Shown here: positions 21,141-34,446 of the stretch, piece after piece | Layout of the letters: the number at the start of each line of letters is the position of its first letter | Numbering within the stretch: position 1 is the first letter of the stretch | Origin: Symsagittifera roscoffensis | Taxonomy: Eukaryota > Xenacoelomorpha > Acoela > Convolutidae | NCBI RefSeq assembly: GCF_963678635.1 | Contig: NC_087066.1 | Location: 26,255,453 to 26,319,452, forward strand | Length of the DNA stretch: 64,000 nt | Direction of reading: 5' to 3' | Notes under the pieces: generated by a model | What the model saw: the letters and a program-made list of their open reading frames with translations, nothing else | Told to the model about the DNA's origin: nothing | The model's database searches: none | Made by a program: the position numbers and the translations under genes

Positions 21141-23219
21141 GGAAAAAAACTTGCATTACTAGATACACTCAGTCGAAACACACCACCTGAAAGAAAGACA
21201 AAGCAGAAATAACGCAAAAAAAATGCTTTTCCTTGCACAAGACAACACATTACCACGATTAGAATGCAAATATGCAGTGAAAACTGACCTTGATAATTCA
21301 CAAATGAATAGCTTACAATATTTTCCCTCATATCTAGATTGCCCAAATAACTACTACGAAGTAGATTTGTTAAAAAACTCTATTTTTAAGCCGATACCAT
21401 ATTCATCAGGGATCAAAAACAATACAGAACAAAAACCACTGAAACAAAAAACTTATAGGACAAAATTTTCCCCTTAGTAGAAAAAGAAAACTAAACTTAT
21501 AATAAAAATTTATCAGGACGTCCAGATTTAGACTCAAAATACACAATAAAGTAAGTTTTTAATCTACATGATCCTCTAGATAGTATACCTCTTTCAAAAA
21601 CAGAAATTGAAATTTTTTTTCTACCAGCCACCAACAAATTTGGAACTGGATCTATTACAAAAATATCATAACCTTGACCCAGTGATTAGACAACTTAAAT
21701 CTTGGCACAAATTTAAACAAAAACCCATAAAAGCAGATATCACAATTCTAGGAAACAAAACACTTCTTAGAAATTTTTGACTTCCATATGCACCAATTTG
21801 GATAAGGGTATTATGTAACGATTGTATAACATGCCAGATATGAAAACCATTCCCATATCAGAAACAAATATTAGAAAAACAAGACTTCAAAGGACAAAGC
21901 TAATATTTCAATCACAGAATCTCATTTGACACATAAGGACCGATATCAACCTCCTCAGAAGGAAACTCCTATATAATGGTTATAGTTGATGCATTTATAA
22001 ACGATGTAACACTCAACGCTGCACCTCATCGAAATGCCTATTATGTTTATACAACACTTTACAAACCTTGGTTAGCAAAACTTGGGTTACCAAAAATTCT
22101 TGTCACAGATAATGGCACTGAATTCATAAATAATGAAATCATCACTTTACGCAATCTTTACAACATTAAAAATAAACCCGAACGTCTCATGCCCCATGGA
22201 TTGATGGTTTAGTCGAAGGTATGAACCGTTCACTACAGTAGTATCTCAGATGTATCATAATAGGAAATGATACAAAACACACAGAATGGTCAACAGACGT
22301 GAAATTATTCCCCTTAACTTAAAATTGACGGATAATAACAACGCTAGGACTATCACCTTTTGAAATGGTTTCGAATCAAAAACCATGGAAACCAATAATG
22401 TTCAGAGCAAATTCCTCAAAAAAGACACAAGGCTATTTGCAACCTACTAAAGAATCAATTTGTTATGATTTACTGTTACATACGCACGATGAAGATCATT
22501 TCAATCACCTGCAAATCTTAAAGATAGCCTCCGGCACACATACCGAATGGATTTTAAGTAGAGATAAAAGAACAATAACATTTATCAAAAAAAAGGCAAA
22601 AAATATTAAAAAGAAAGAATATTCAATCATAAAACAATTCACGTTTCACACCAGCTACGTTTTATTACTTGGAACGTTTGCCTTAATACCAGATTTTGCA
22701 ACAATAAAAAGGAATATATAAAAAATACAACCAATCCGAAAAGGACCATTTGTGATTATTGAAAAACCCTCTGATGTAACATACAAACTCATTGATTCAA
22801 TTAAAAAGGAAATAGTTCAACACAGAAACAATCTTTTACCATAATACACAAAAGAACACGCTCTTCGCGAACTAACGCAGTTATAACCCTTTACAGGACT
22901 AAAGGTTGTCCACGACAACTCAGAAAATAATCGTTACCAAAAACATGATCTAAATTGATCAACACAATTAATAGACCCAAAAAAAAAAATTAAAAATACC
23001 CAACCAAAATCTCAAAAAATCAGCAATAAACAAATACCTCAAAAACAAAGAAAAAACCAAAAACTCAAAGAAGAAATTTTACCACAAGAAACAAAAGAAA
23101 AATCTAAACAAAGACAATCACCATGACTCCGAAGTCAACCGCAAAAAAATTACAAAACGTTCAGTCCACAATCTAAATTGTTAAAGAAATATGAATTTCA
23201 AAAACCCCTTTCAAATTAA
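21141..23219 (+). pseudogene. RNase H end, tether and integrase (copy B)
   Basis: It begins with the LDTLSRNT end of RNase H, then an about 84-codon tether piece (21223-21477). The integrase zinc box remnant CNDCITCQI lies near 21815-21840. The core is open at 21976-22212 (MVIVDAF, VTDNGTEF), and the Glu block GLVEGMNRS is near 22206 after a frame break. A further open part is 22365-22721, and the GPF variant of the GPY/F motif is near 22743 (KGPFVII). Many stops mean no active enzyme is possible. Confidence 0.8.
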
Positions 23220-23693
23220 TTAATCATTTTAAACAATGTAAATAATTAAATCTATTTTAAAATCACCCCATTCTGACATCATTTTTTTTGGCCGACACTT
23301 TGCAGACTTCAAACATAAATGAAACTATAACTTTAAGACCTCCAAGTCAAAAATAAGCAACACGCTCATATTTGAAAACTGAAACAAACAACTTATTAAT
23401 GTTACACCCTCCCCTATCAATCACTACAAAAATCAACAATATTGTCTCAATTTACACCCCATTTCTCTTCCAGGATGTTTTTTTAGCCTAAAGTAGACAT
23501 AACTCCTGAATACCGCCAATCATCCAATAAATAAAAACAAAACCAGGAAGCTCAGTCCTAGAACTTCAGATTTCCCCTCACCAGAAATTGCTTATATCCA
23601 TCCCACTTGCCAAATATCAAAAAACACTCCAATGAAATTCAGTTTTTGACTCGGAAAACAATAAATAATTCGACAAGACTAATCTTTTCTAAA
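23220..23693 (+). promoter_or_regulatory. pol/downstream-ORF spacer (copy B)
   Basis: No open frame. It keeps the GACCTCCAAGTCAAAAATAAGC block (23337), a TTTAGCCTAAAGTA motif (near 23486) and the CCCACTTGCCAAA / AATAAATAATTCGAC block (near 23604 and 23662) found in A and C. Confidence 0.5.
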
Positions 23694-24124
23694 ATGCTTC
23701 TCTCTCAATCAGTTCGATTCCTCAAGGTAATAATTTCATAACCGTTTTCATTCCTATCAACCTTTTTTCAATTTAGTATGTTTTTTTATATCAAAGACAC
23801 CTTTGAAATATTTCTCCTCCTTCTCGTGTTTTTTGCAGTTTTTCGTAATTTTTCATTCCCTCACAAAAACTTATCGCAACTTCTCAAAAATCCTTGACCA
23901 CCTCCTCAGGTACGATATTTCATCAACTATCTAAATGTTAAGACATTTTTTCAACAAAAAAAAAGCATCCTATTCTTTCAGTTATTTTGTTGCCTTTCTT
24001 GTTTCCCTAATTTTGACAAAATGTAATTATATAAAAAAAGGCAACAATATCCTTTGCACTAGCGAAAATCCTCTGAATCATTTTCATAGAAGAATTTTAT
24101 AAACAACATAGATTTTATTTCTAA
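23694..24124 (+). pseudogene. Small membrane ORFs a and b (copy B)
   Basis: ORF a starts at 23694 (MLLSQSVRFL) and is hydrophobic but frameshifted. Its last codons run in frame to TAA at 23932-23934, directly followed by the ATG of b at 23935-23937. ORF b is degraded and ends with TAA at 24122-24124. The TAAATG junction is kept despite the decay. Confidence 0.55.
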
Positions 24125-25213
24125 GAAAAAAATACTTCAAACATTTCAAAGCTGTTAATCAACAAACAACACAACAATCCTCACCGACGACGACACCCCA
24201 GGAACTTTCAACAGCACCAACGTCTAGTCAAACAAATCAACCCCAATCATCAACAAGCATTTCATTTCAAGAAAATCCATACGCATTTGAAGAAAGACAC
24301 GCGTTACTATCAGAGCCTTTAATACCCGTAGTTCGCCATACACATCTAAGCGAACCGCAATACGAACCAATATACAATGACTATCCTTCTCTCCCACGAT
24401 ACCCTAGTCAAAACCAAAATCAGTCAGATACAAAACATAGACAAATCGTCCACCCAAAAGAAATGAAAATTTTACAACTTCCAGAGTTCAGTATAATATA
24501 CACTCATCACAATCCCCAAATCCTCTGGACCTTTCCATGAATACATTACAAAGTACCTCCCCACCAATACAACCAATTCCACAACAAAAACACTCCAAAC
24601 ATACCATCGGTTTACTCAACCCCCACATCCGAACAAATTCGTGAAAATACCTTTAAACCTCCAACTTCAACACAACGTATCCCAAATTGGATGACACAAG
24701 CTTTCACTCAAAGTGAGCCAAACTTGGTAAATGACCCTAAAGATATCTCATCCGATATATCTTTGTCACTACCAGATTATCACTACCTTCAACCCCTTCA
24801 ACAATAAGTCAAACTCCAACTATAACATTTCCACTAAATTTCCCTACAACTTTAGATTATAGATATAGAGAAATTTTAACCAACAACTTACCACTACGAT
24901 TGGATTGGAGTACAATTGTAGCACCCTCCCTTATTTGGTCAGCTTCCTGATAGCAACAGATTACATTATTGGGCACTCAACAGGTTACAATACAGTTTAT
25001 AACACAGTATACACTCAAATTTGATATAACAGTAAAACTAAACAGTGTAATAAATCGATCTCTCCCCCTAGCTCCATCAAATATAACAGCTCAATCTACA
25101 ACAAATTTTACCTATAAATACGATAGATATGTATCCAAGATAGACAAAAATGACACTTGGATACATAAAATACTATAACCAACTCGGTACTATTCTACAC
25201 ATGTATCTTTTAA
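24107..25213 (+). pseudogene. ORF X (copy B)
   Basis: Alignable throughout to copies A and C: ISFQENPYAFEERHA near 24258-24302, LSEPL, a Pro-rich middle, LRLDWST near 24897, then the end YTCIF with TAA at 25211-25213. Several frameshifts and stops are present. The final 13 nt overlap the env ATG at 25201. Confidence 0.6.
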
Positions 25214-27520
25214 CAACTTTCTTCCTACAAACGTTCTCTTCATTAGTTCTTTTAGAACCAACTTCACATCAAAATCCTTCGCCTCAAACAGGACCACAAA
25301 ATTTATCAGTTACACATTATGACTGTGAAGAAAATGAACAAAAATATGCCATAAACCAAGTAACTCAGTGAAAGTCCGAACCACAAGAAAGCGAAACATC
25401 GAATATACTAGTGCCATTTCATCAAAAGCCCGAGCTACAACCCTAACAGGATATAAATTCACAGCAACATTTTCAGAGAAAAAAGTACATTGTTCCCAAA
25501 TCTCAAATGGAAACAAAAAAGACTCGATCACGAATCTTCCTATCAAAGCAACATAGAATCTACATCTTAATCCTGACGATTGTGAAATTAAGCTCAAACG
25601 ATTAAAATTAACCTCAAACAAAGGCACAAATCGAAAATTTGTAAATTTTTAAGTTTTTCCAGACTCTGCACATCAAGCAGAAACTGAAAGATACCAATAT
25701 CATATAAAATAAAAACGATAAGTAATCGTTCCACGGCTCACACGGACGATTAACCTATGACCTACATGATGAAAATTGGATACCACTCATCGGAATAAAT
25801 AACCCTTCGAATTGTAAAGCAGAAATAAAAAAATTGATATCAAGAAACAATGTTTTTTGATTAGAAAATTCAATTACAAAAAGTTTAAATAACACGAGAT
25901 TTATAAGACGACACCATATTTTACTTGGAAATACACTTAACTTGCAAAAACGATCAAGGTTACTGCAATTCTACCACAAGAACACAAGCAACTATTGTTG
26001 GGTTCACTGAAGACATATATACCACATTTCAAGTTGCAAGAATTCACGCAAGAAGGATTAAATTTCATCAGAAGTATCTTCATTATATCAATTCCTTTTG
26101 ACAAAGTAAACCCTGACAAAATAAGACAAACTAGAAATCGTTGTAACAATATCGATGGAATAGTAAATAAATTAACTGTTTTAAAATCTATCCCGAAACA
26201 CAAATCGCTTGCAAATATAAAACTACACTTTAAAAAAAAACAATATTCAAAAATTCTTGTCGAATACGAAAGGGGTTTCGACATGAAAAAAAAACTATAA
26301 TTTAACCCAAATCCAACGTACGAAAATTTTAGTGACGAAAACTCATACATCCTAGCAATGTTATTGAAAAACAGGAAACACTGGTGGAGAAGTTCGCCCA
26401 CAAGACAAAGGCAGCCTACGTTTAAAAGAACTATCACTCACGAACAATACTTATTTTGGCGCAATTCAATATGACCTCCACTTAGATACAAAATTGGATT
26501 ACTCATTAAGCAGATTTTTTCAAGAAATTTTTTTATCAGAATTAGAAACGCGCTTCATCACTTATTTGAATTAGAACGAACACAAATTTTACATCACTTG
26601 CACTCGCAGTAGTTAAACCACCTTATGCAAGATATTTATAAATTTATTATCAGGCAATTGATCAAATTTCATTGCAAATCAAAGAAACATACTATGGTAT
26701 TAGACAAGTACGCAAAAAGTATCACAAGTATTTGTTTTTGAAGAAAAAAAGTGTTAAAAAAGATTCCCGATATTCAAAAAAAATAATTAAAGTTTTCGAT
26801 GCAGTTTCTAGATGAACATGTTTTTTGGGATACAGCCGTCCCATGTGGAGCTAAAAATAGCCACAATGTTGTACAGCTAAACCCAGATGAAGACAAATAC
26901 TATCTTCTCACCCCATGCCACACACGTATGCCACCATATAGGCAATTTTACCAGAAAGTATCAGAGGTATTGCTCGTGACCATAATAAAGATTTACAATC
27001 ATTAGGTATATACTCTTGATCCGGTCTACAACATCACATTCGCACACAACAACTTCAAGAACTCTTTACAAAAATTGACTCAATCCAAAGACAATCAACA
27101 GATCAGAATTTAAGAAAACTTGCTGTAACCGCAGGAGTTTCAGACATCTATGCACAAGACTACAGTGGATACTTTAAAGATATAAGAAATTAAATTTATT
27201 CAAACGGTGAAAAATACCGTCCAAAAAATATTTCACCTATTCATTTTTTTAGTTTTGTTAACCTCAAAAACGATCTTTTCGCCTTTCTAGGATGGCCCTA
27301 TTACACCTTAGAAAGATTGACTGTCTTATAAGCAGTGTTTAATTTTTTTGGATTTCTCCTCTCATTGTTGAAAGGAATCTATAACACAAGCGCAATACAC
27401 ACGCAAGTCAACAAACAAGCAAGATGAGCACGCATTTTGTTTGCAAGTTTTTTTAGTATTTTTTCAAGCTCATTTATTAATTTTTTTTCAGACGCTCAAA
27501 AAAATAAACTAAATCAATAA
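25201..27520 (+). pseudogene. Envelope-like ORF (copy B)
   Basis: It begins with a signal-peptide-like hydrophobic run, then THYDCEENEQ near 25313, the conserved WIPLIGINNPSNCKAE block near 25779-25826, and a later HVFWDTAVPCGAKNSHNVVQ block near 26817-26876. The membrane-anchor region lies near 27320-27500. Numerous stops and shifts break it. The end towards ORF Y is deleted, so the ATGA junction cannot be assessed here. Confidence 0.65.
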
Positions 27521-29145
27521 AATACCTGAACCGTCCATTTCTTACCCATCCAGTCTCCAACGGAACTCTCCTAACATATCAATCTCTGACCTCACTTCCT
27601 CTCCTTTACCATCATTCACTAATAATTCATCATGCATGGATTCTGATGATGATTCCACAAACAAATTTTTTCATACCATCTCACAATTTAAAAATTCCGA
27701 TATTGACACCCTAGATGAGTTTCAGAACTCCGAGCTCAGCCCGTCCACTTTTTTGCAACCCCTTTCATCCACTCCACACCCTAACTCCCGATGAACCTTC
27801 CCCAGTTCCTTCTTCTTACACCGACGCAACCCCAATCCTCTCCCCAATGACAAGTGATCAACCCGACCCCTCTAGCCCCTTCAATGGAGAACTAGAATAC
27901 GAGCTTGATAATTTAATCACCTTACAACAACAGCTTCAAAATCCTAACACATTAACCGTTCATCACTTATCACAATTCAGATCTTTCTCCGAATCCTCCA
28001 ACCCAGTCTCCACAATAGAAGAAACCCGAGCCTACAGAGTGTGCAAACGAAAGCATCCCAGTGCCCAAATAGTTCATTACTCCCGACCACCCCCACTGTT
28101 CTCCCTTCACCCTCTCCAGACAAACACTAAAGTATTTTTAAAACATAGCTTACCATCCTTTCACAATATACTTACTATCAGACCACTAACAACGACCAAC
28201 GAACTTACGTTGATGAACATAGTCTGGTTCCCACATTCGCATGGACTTCATTTTACCACTTCACTAACCCACTAGCACTCCCTTTATACAAAAACCCAGC
28301 TGACAATGACAATTCAATAACGACTACACGACCTATCCACAGCACTGCATGAAAAACAATTCACAACATAGGACTAACGCAAACGTTATATATTTTTGTT
28401 ACAAAAAATGCAAAAAGATTCTCAACAAACCACTATGATCACGCTATTGGACGCTATATGGAAGGTAAAAGGTTAGAAGAAGCGGAAAACACTTATCTCC
28501 ATTTAACTGAATTTTTTTTCTTTCGTAAACTTAATATGTATTTGTCATTAACAGCATGAATAAAAAATATGATTATACTATTTCTACAGCACTCCGAGAC
28601 ACCAAAGCTTATGATTTTTATTTTAGCAGGTTTAATAATTTTTCACTAATTTTTATTTTCCTCACACCAAAAGAGCGTGACTTGCACTGCTCACATGAGA
28701 TAATGTTACGCACTAAACTAACCCACACATACACATATTATAAATTTATTCAACACCACTATATAACTAACACACCATCACGAAACCCACAACAAAGATT
28801 CATCTTAATTAACTCCAAATACACATCACCATACTTTCTAAACTTCACCTATAGTATAAAAGTTAATAATATGCAAGGCACCCTCCAAAATTATGACCCC
28901 ATAAGACAAACGTATAATTTCTGCTCATTAACCAAATGTTTTGATGTTGAAGAATCACGCCCACTAATTGTCCCCCACGAATATATACCGCCCATCGAAG
29001 CCCAAAATCTAGAATACTTTCATAATACTAAATACAATCACAAGCTATACAACCTAATCTAAAATACACCGCAACAACAGACACTATTCGCCTAATTTTC
29101 CAAATGGATTTTTTTTTGCCGACGACGACCCTTAGTAAGTATAAC
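27521..29145 (+). pseudogene. ORF Y (copy B)
   Basis: The Ser/Pro-rich part is open at 27715-28275 (DNLITLQQQLQNPNTLT is shared with copy A). The middle is broken, and the C-terminal part is open again at 28556-29062 with DLHCSHEIMLRTKLTHTY near 28680-28732 and VEESRPLIVPHEYI. That this third, most decayed copy still aligns over the full length shows ORF Y is an old component of the element family and not a recent capture. Confidence 0.6.
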
Positions 29146-30214
29146 TTAACAATTAAACTAATAAATTTCAAAAACTACCAACCATTCGTCATATATGTCT
29201 CACTTTTCTTTTTAGATTTTACCATTCAATCATCTAAAACAAAAAAAAAACTAATAAAAAATTGTAAACGCTTTTCTATAAACTTTTAAAACTCAATTAA
29301 ACAATCGCAGTATGTAATTGAAGCAGTAAAGTTTTCTTTACAAAGCAGTAAATTAATAAACTTAAACCTCCATAGCAATAAATTAATATTTCTATCTAGT
29401 AAACTCGTAAAAAAAAATGCAACTAAATTGAAGGGAACTAACCATTCTTCATAACGGATCTTTTAGAGAGTTGAATCCTTCACTCACGCATAAACACACA
29501 CTCTTTCCGCAATCTCGCAGCTCGCCCACGAAGAATTATTTAAATAATGAATATCAAGTTTCAACTTTAACTGATAACAACTCGGTTGGAAGTAATGAGC
29601 TAAGCTAACCAACGCAGCTTAATAACGCCACAAAACCAAAAACTAATAGCATGAATAAAAAAGAAAGTCCCACGGAATCCAAACCGGATTAAACTCAGAT
29701 TTAACTGGATGAATTATTCTTTTGAAAGCCACTTTCAAGTTTTATTACAACCGAATAAAACACCAAAAAGTCGAAAGACAAACCCAAATTAAAGAATTCC
29801 TATTTTGAGAAAAGGACACAACCAAAACAAAAAAGAGAAATACACGTTAAAATGTAACGAGAGGTTGAACATATAAAAAGACTCTGCACAAAGAAACCAT
29901 AAAATATAGTCCACTCCTGGCCTCGCAGCAAAGGAACGAGCAGCAAAGGAGATGACAACCCGACTTCATTCCAACTCTGGAATGGCAAATCATTGCATCA
30001 GTCAGAAGTCTTGACACAATCACCCAAGACTACCAACGATCAACGAGATCCATCTTGAAACACGAGCGAAACAGTCTGCTTTCATCTACACAAACAACTA
30101 AATCTCTCCTTTCTCCAAGAATTCACTGCTCATAACCACTAAAGAAAACTACATCACCCGTCCTTCACTACGATAAACAATTAAAAACTAAAAACATTCT
30201 AAACCCCGGATGAA
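29146..30214 (+). other. 3' non-coding region of copy B
   Basis: It has GCAGTAAA-type words near 29320-29345, the CGCAGCTCGCCCACGAAGAA block near 29515, and a CGGTTGGAAGTAATG version of the GGTTGGAAAGG block. Where A and C have three hairpins, B has only the first half (CTCCTGGCCTCG near 29905) and then diverges. The last 20 bases (ACCCCGGATGAACGGAACC) match the LTR-proximal part of A. Confidence 0.5.
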
Positions 30215-30607
30215 CGGAACCAATTCTAAACTAGTATTTATAATTGGATATAAATACAATTATATTATTTATAAAACTAACACTATAAAATTTCACCAAC
30301 AAACCAATTATTCCAGCTCTAACTTTGACCCTTATTTCTAAGTAGTGCTGAAACTACTTGTAGTTTCAGCAGCAGAACAATTTGGATAAATCTTAGACTA
30401 CAGTTGTTCTCCTTCTGGATAAACTCCAAGAACTAACTCGCGAAAACCAGTATACACTTGATCTATTGAGACTAGGAGATATAAGAAAAAGATTAAGATT
30501 TGTATTAGACTAAGAAGTTATCCGGCCGAAAATAAGATAGCGTTACGAAAAAACGGTGTACCTTATCTGAAATTACTCTATGAGTACAGGCCAAAGGTTA
30601 TAACTCA
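30215..30607 (+). repeat. 3' LTR of copy B
   Basis: It ends in TAACTCA like the other LTRs. It contains the hairpin GTGCTGAAACTA-CTTG-TAGTTTCAGC (30345-30370, last pairs broken) and TATAAGA near 30480. It is longer on its left side, with an about 30-base AT insertion, than the other LTRs. Confidence 0.75.
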
Positions 30608-31168
30608 GAACACTGATTACATTTTGTATTCAGAAACAACTAGTTTTGAAAAATCACTAGTTACACTGCTATAAAATTTTGTTTTTATCTTTATATCTGG
30701 AAAGGGGAGGGGCCTTGATCCGTGCCCAGGGTTTTTACCGTCTCCAGCAACAAAAAGTGAAGTTAGTGCTTGAGTCATCGGTGGCTTTTTTCCAGACCCT
30801 TTTGGACATACTTCGTTAACGTTTCCGTCTTGAAATTTTTACAATGTGGAATACTGCGGAAGAAAGATTGCAATTATCATGACATTAACAAAATACATGA
30901 CAATCTGGCGATGTACACATAAGTTTTACAGAAGAAAAACTGTGAGAGAGGGGACGTAAAAGAGACAATGGCTCTTTTTCTTTTTGCTCTCTGAGGAAAA
31001 AAAATCCGAGACCGATTCCAGGTTCTCAATTTTTTGGAGTGTAATTAAGCTAAAAACACATTTTTTTTCGAAAGACTCAAATTTCAGTTTGAACGCAAAC
31101 AGCGGCTTTTCTAAAAATTGAAGCCTAATCGTTTGACTAGTTGATCCAGGTCAGGGGGACAAAATTCT

Positions 31169-31205
<37 letters not shown>

Positions 31206-32269
31206 TGGGGTTTAGGGGTTAACTTTTTGGTCCGTGTCAAAACACTTCGTCGCCGATAGGACAGAAAACATGGAGATGATGGTTCCCCACAAAGGGATAC
31301 CTTGTTAGTGCCTCACTTTTTACATTGATCATCCCTGGGGTGAGAGACCCTTCACCGCCCTGAAATCACCGCCAAGTTCAGTATCGCAGCAAAAAAAAAC
31401 GATAAGAGCTACGAGTCCTAGAACGAGCTCTGACGAAGTCATGGAAGTCAGAACACTCGGAAATAAGAATTTGTTGATGGTTACGATAATCTAAGTTACT
31501 GATCAGTAGTGATACAAAATTGACAATTAACGACAAAGCTTAATCTCGGTTTTGTGAAATTAATCTCTCTACTTTTTCATCGCGCTTTTTGGTTGAAATC
31601 TCCATCGATTTTGATGATCATATCTAAGTTTGCGAGGAGCGCACTTGTGAGAATGTTTTTCAAGGGCACTTTTTGCCGATATGCAACTAATTGTTTCGAC
31701 TTTCGATACGAAAGTAGCGGAATATTTGTGCTCGTGGTGGGTTTTTTTTCTTCAGACAAAATTCGACTTTTTAACTAGCCATTTTTGACAAAAAATTTTT
31801 ACATCATTCGAAAGCTATTGTTGTCTTGAGCTTAAATTTGAAAAGTTATTTCACCTGTAACCATTTTTCGTAAAGTTTTTTTTTCATTTTTATTTTATTA
31901 CAACTACTTTTTTAAGGTTTTTACTGCTCCATAGATCTTAAAAGGTATTCGGAACACTCAGGGCTTCGCCCTGATACGAGCAGTCTTGTTTTCTATTTAT
32001 TCTGTGCTGATTTTGTATTAAACTGCGATAGCATATTTTTCTTGCGATAGCATATTATGTTTGTCAGGGTCTAATGAAATTTAGTCAATTCTACCTCTCG
32101 AGTAGTACCCAGAATAACAGCTGGGTAAAAAAACTCCCACCTTGTTTACTGTAATAATATTTGTTCATAAAATCACCGATTTATTTTAAAAATGTCATTT
32201 TTTGAAGTGAGAATCAAAGAAAAAGCGCCAACTCATTCTTGATATTACAAAAAAATGACGAAAACAAAC
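30608..32269. other. Host sequence right of copy B, no gene recognised
   Basis: Less AT-rich and unrelated to the elements. It contains a (GA)n microsatellite and a 14-base direct repeat TGCGATAGCATATT at about 32023 and 32042. Open frames are short and mutually overlapping on both strands, with no familiar motif. It stops at an assembly gap. Confidence 0.5.
31172..31203. repeat. (GA)n microsatellite
   Basis: About 16 uninterrupted GA dinucleotides between AAATTCTGAA and AAGTGGGG. Confidence 0.95.
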
Positions 32270-32469
32270 NNNNNNNNNNNNNNNNNNNNNNNNNNNNNNN
32301 NNNNNNNNNNNNNNNNNNNNNNNNNNNNNNNNNNNNNNNNNNNNNNNNNNNNNNNNNNNNNNNNNNNNNNNNNNNNNNNNNNNNNNNNNNNNNNNNNNNN
32401 NNNNNNNNNNNNNNNNNNNNNNNNNNNNNNNNNNNNNNNNNNNNNNNNNNNNNNNNNNNNNNNNNNNNN
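32270..32469. other. Assembly gap of 200 Ns
   Basis: An unbroken run of N. A round length of 200 suggests a placeholder, so the true distance is unknown. Confidence 0.99.
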
Positions 32470-33890
32470 TCACCAACTAGATATGAATACACTCATAATC
32501 AATTAAAATTGACTGCACAAACAAATAAGCAGTGCAATCTCAACAGCGTTGGAGAAAAGGCGACAGGTAAGTAATCATATCATGCATAATTTTACGGTTC
32601 AACTAACAAGCCGGCAGAGTGGAAGAAGGCTGGGACCACAACCCGGATAAACGAGCCAGTCATTTTTTTGACGAGACGAGTTCAAACTGTCAGAGTAGCT
32701 TGAGGAAATTGGCCTTTTCAGTCCATCCCGACTGTTCGACTGAACTCTTTTGGCTGAGCTAGTCTCTAAAGACACTCGGTTGAATCGACCAAGCAGGTTG
32801 ATAGAATTAAATGATCGGCAAGAGTTTTATCTCTTGGACCATAAACAAACCCCCAATGAACCAAATAGCAGTGAAAGACAACTGCACTCTGGTCGACAAT
32901 CGTCTTGTAGTATCCGTACAGCTCAGGCCAGCGGTGATGAAGAGAATCGTGGTTAAGCTAGTCAAGAGGCAATGCTAGACGTATCCAATTACTTGTCATG
33001 GCCCCATTTGCTGGAATATATTGTCAATTTAGCCGACGAAGTCAGGAGAAATCCGTATGGACCTTGCTATCTGGTCAGCACGTTAAAACTATCAAACCTA
33101 AAAATCGGCCAGAAAGCGCAGTAATCTTATTCAGGACCATTAGAAGATCATTAGCGGAAATTTTTTTCTCCTAGTAGCCATAGATAGGTATTCAAACTTT
33201 CTTTCAGTAAAAGCAACAAAAACAACTCGGGAAGTCAACGATAAAACTTCTTCATGTTTATATCGACTTTTTTGTTATACCAGAAACGATCAAAACCAAT
33301 CACTTCTAGGGGTTCAAAAGCAAGTCTAGGAAAAAAAATTGTAAAAAACTTAGCATCGAACGAAAATTGCGTCCGGTGGCCGGCCGAGGGGTGGTACAGT
33401 CTCATCAAGAAAACTATTCAAACAATGAAATGGAGATAAAGAGAAAAAATACTAAATTAAATTATCAAGTCAAAAAAAATATCTCTGCAAAATTATTAGA
33501 AATCTTAGATTTAACAAATTAAGGACTATACAAAACTGCTCTTTTAAAAAAAGGCCTTTTGGAAAGGTTAACCCGCACCGTCACACAGTTAACGAGAATT
33601 GAGCAGTCAAAAGAAAACGACAAAAGAGTAGAGTAACAAGTTCGATGATTAAGCAGCAATTAAGGTCTTCAAAATTTAAAACAGAGCGACAATATTGAAA
33701 AATTTTTTAGAAGCCAATACAGTGGAACGCAGAGCTAAGAGAAACAGAGATTAACGGCATTAGACGTATTGTGAAGATAACCAACGAACGCATTCCAGAA
33801 CTGCGCAAAGAACTGTACTCCCCGGCAAAGGAGTTTATCAAGATGAGTAGGATACGCAATGACCGGAATTGTCACAGAATCTGCTAATAA
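32470..33890. other. Unrecognised sequence, possibly a decayed repeat
   Basis: A short open frame of 68 codons (32750-32956) and scattered coding-like text are present, for example an Arg/Glu-rich reading near 33710-33860, but with frequent stops. Nothing is recognisable. It could be a decayed transposon or non-coding host sequence. Confidence 0.35.
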
Positions 33891-34446
33891 CCCGGGTTGA
33901 CCAAAAATTCTAGTCATACAATTTTCATATCTGGAAAAATGCTAACCATATTTTTTTCATGCAAATCCATAAGTACAGAAAATTGCATGAAAGGTCTATG
34001 ATTAGTATTTTTTCATATATGGAAATTGTATGACTAGCATTTTTCAATAAACCAAAAATATTGATTTTGTACATTTCAATTTCTCAAAACTTTAGATTGT
34101 GCTCGTAACTGAAAACAAATGACACATACCTTTGTTACTCAAACGTAGTAACTAAAAGTTTGGCCGTCTCGCATTAAAATGCATTGAAAACAGCCTGAAA
34201 TGTTTTAATTCTGTCTCACACAATTATTATAATGGAAATTGTATGATTAGCATTTTCTTTGACATTTCTTTTTTTATTTAGTACGATACACCGAATTTTA
34301 TGCCAAAGCAAGAGAAAATTTTTTTCGAAAATTCGACGACCCCATTTTAGCAAAATGTATGAAATTTGTATGATTAGTATTTTTTCATAAATTTAGTTTA
34401 TTGAATTGTATGAGTAGCATTTTTGGTCAATGTAGGTCAACCCGGG
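33891..34446. mobile_element. Terminal-inverted-repeat (MITE/foldback) element, 556 bp
   Basis: The left end is CCCGGGTTGACC followed by AAAAATTCTAGTCATACAATTT. The right end is the reverse complement in outline (AAATTGTATGAGTAGCATTTTT ... GGTCAACCCGGG), with one extra 10-base piece in the right arm. Inside, the motif ATTGTATGATTAGCATTTTTTCAT recurs several times in both directions (near 33920, 33990, 34025, 34235, 34365 and 34405). No coding capacity. No clear target-site duplication is visible. A longer relative lies at 59340-60284. Confidence 0.7.

Larger units (their letters stand above)
19156..30607 (+). mobile_element. LTR retroelement copy B, deleted and decayed
   Basis: Bounded by LTRs at 19156-19534 and 30215-30607, about 11.5 kb. 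Gag and most of protease are missing between about 20330 and the protease tail. RT is truncated and joined at about 21140 to the RNase H end. Integrase, both membrane ORFs, ORF X, env and ORF Y are present but carry many stops. Divergence from A and C is larger than that between A and C, suggesting an older insertion. The 5' and 3' LTRs have also diverged from each other, which fits age. Confidence 0.85.

Noticed and set aside
32195-32574. Open frames across the assembly gap
   Set aside because: They are made of Ns and carry no information.
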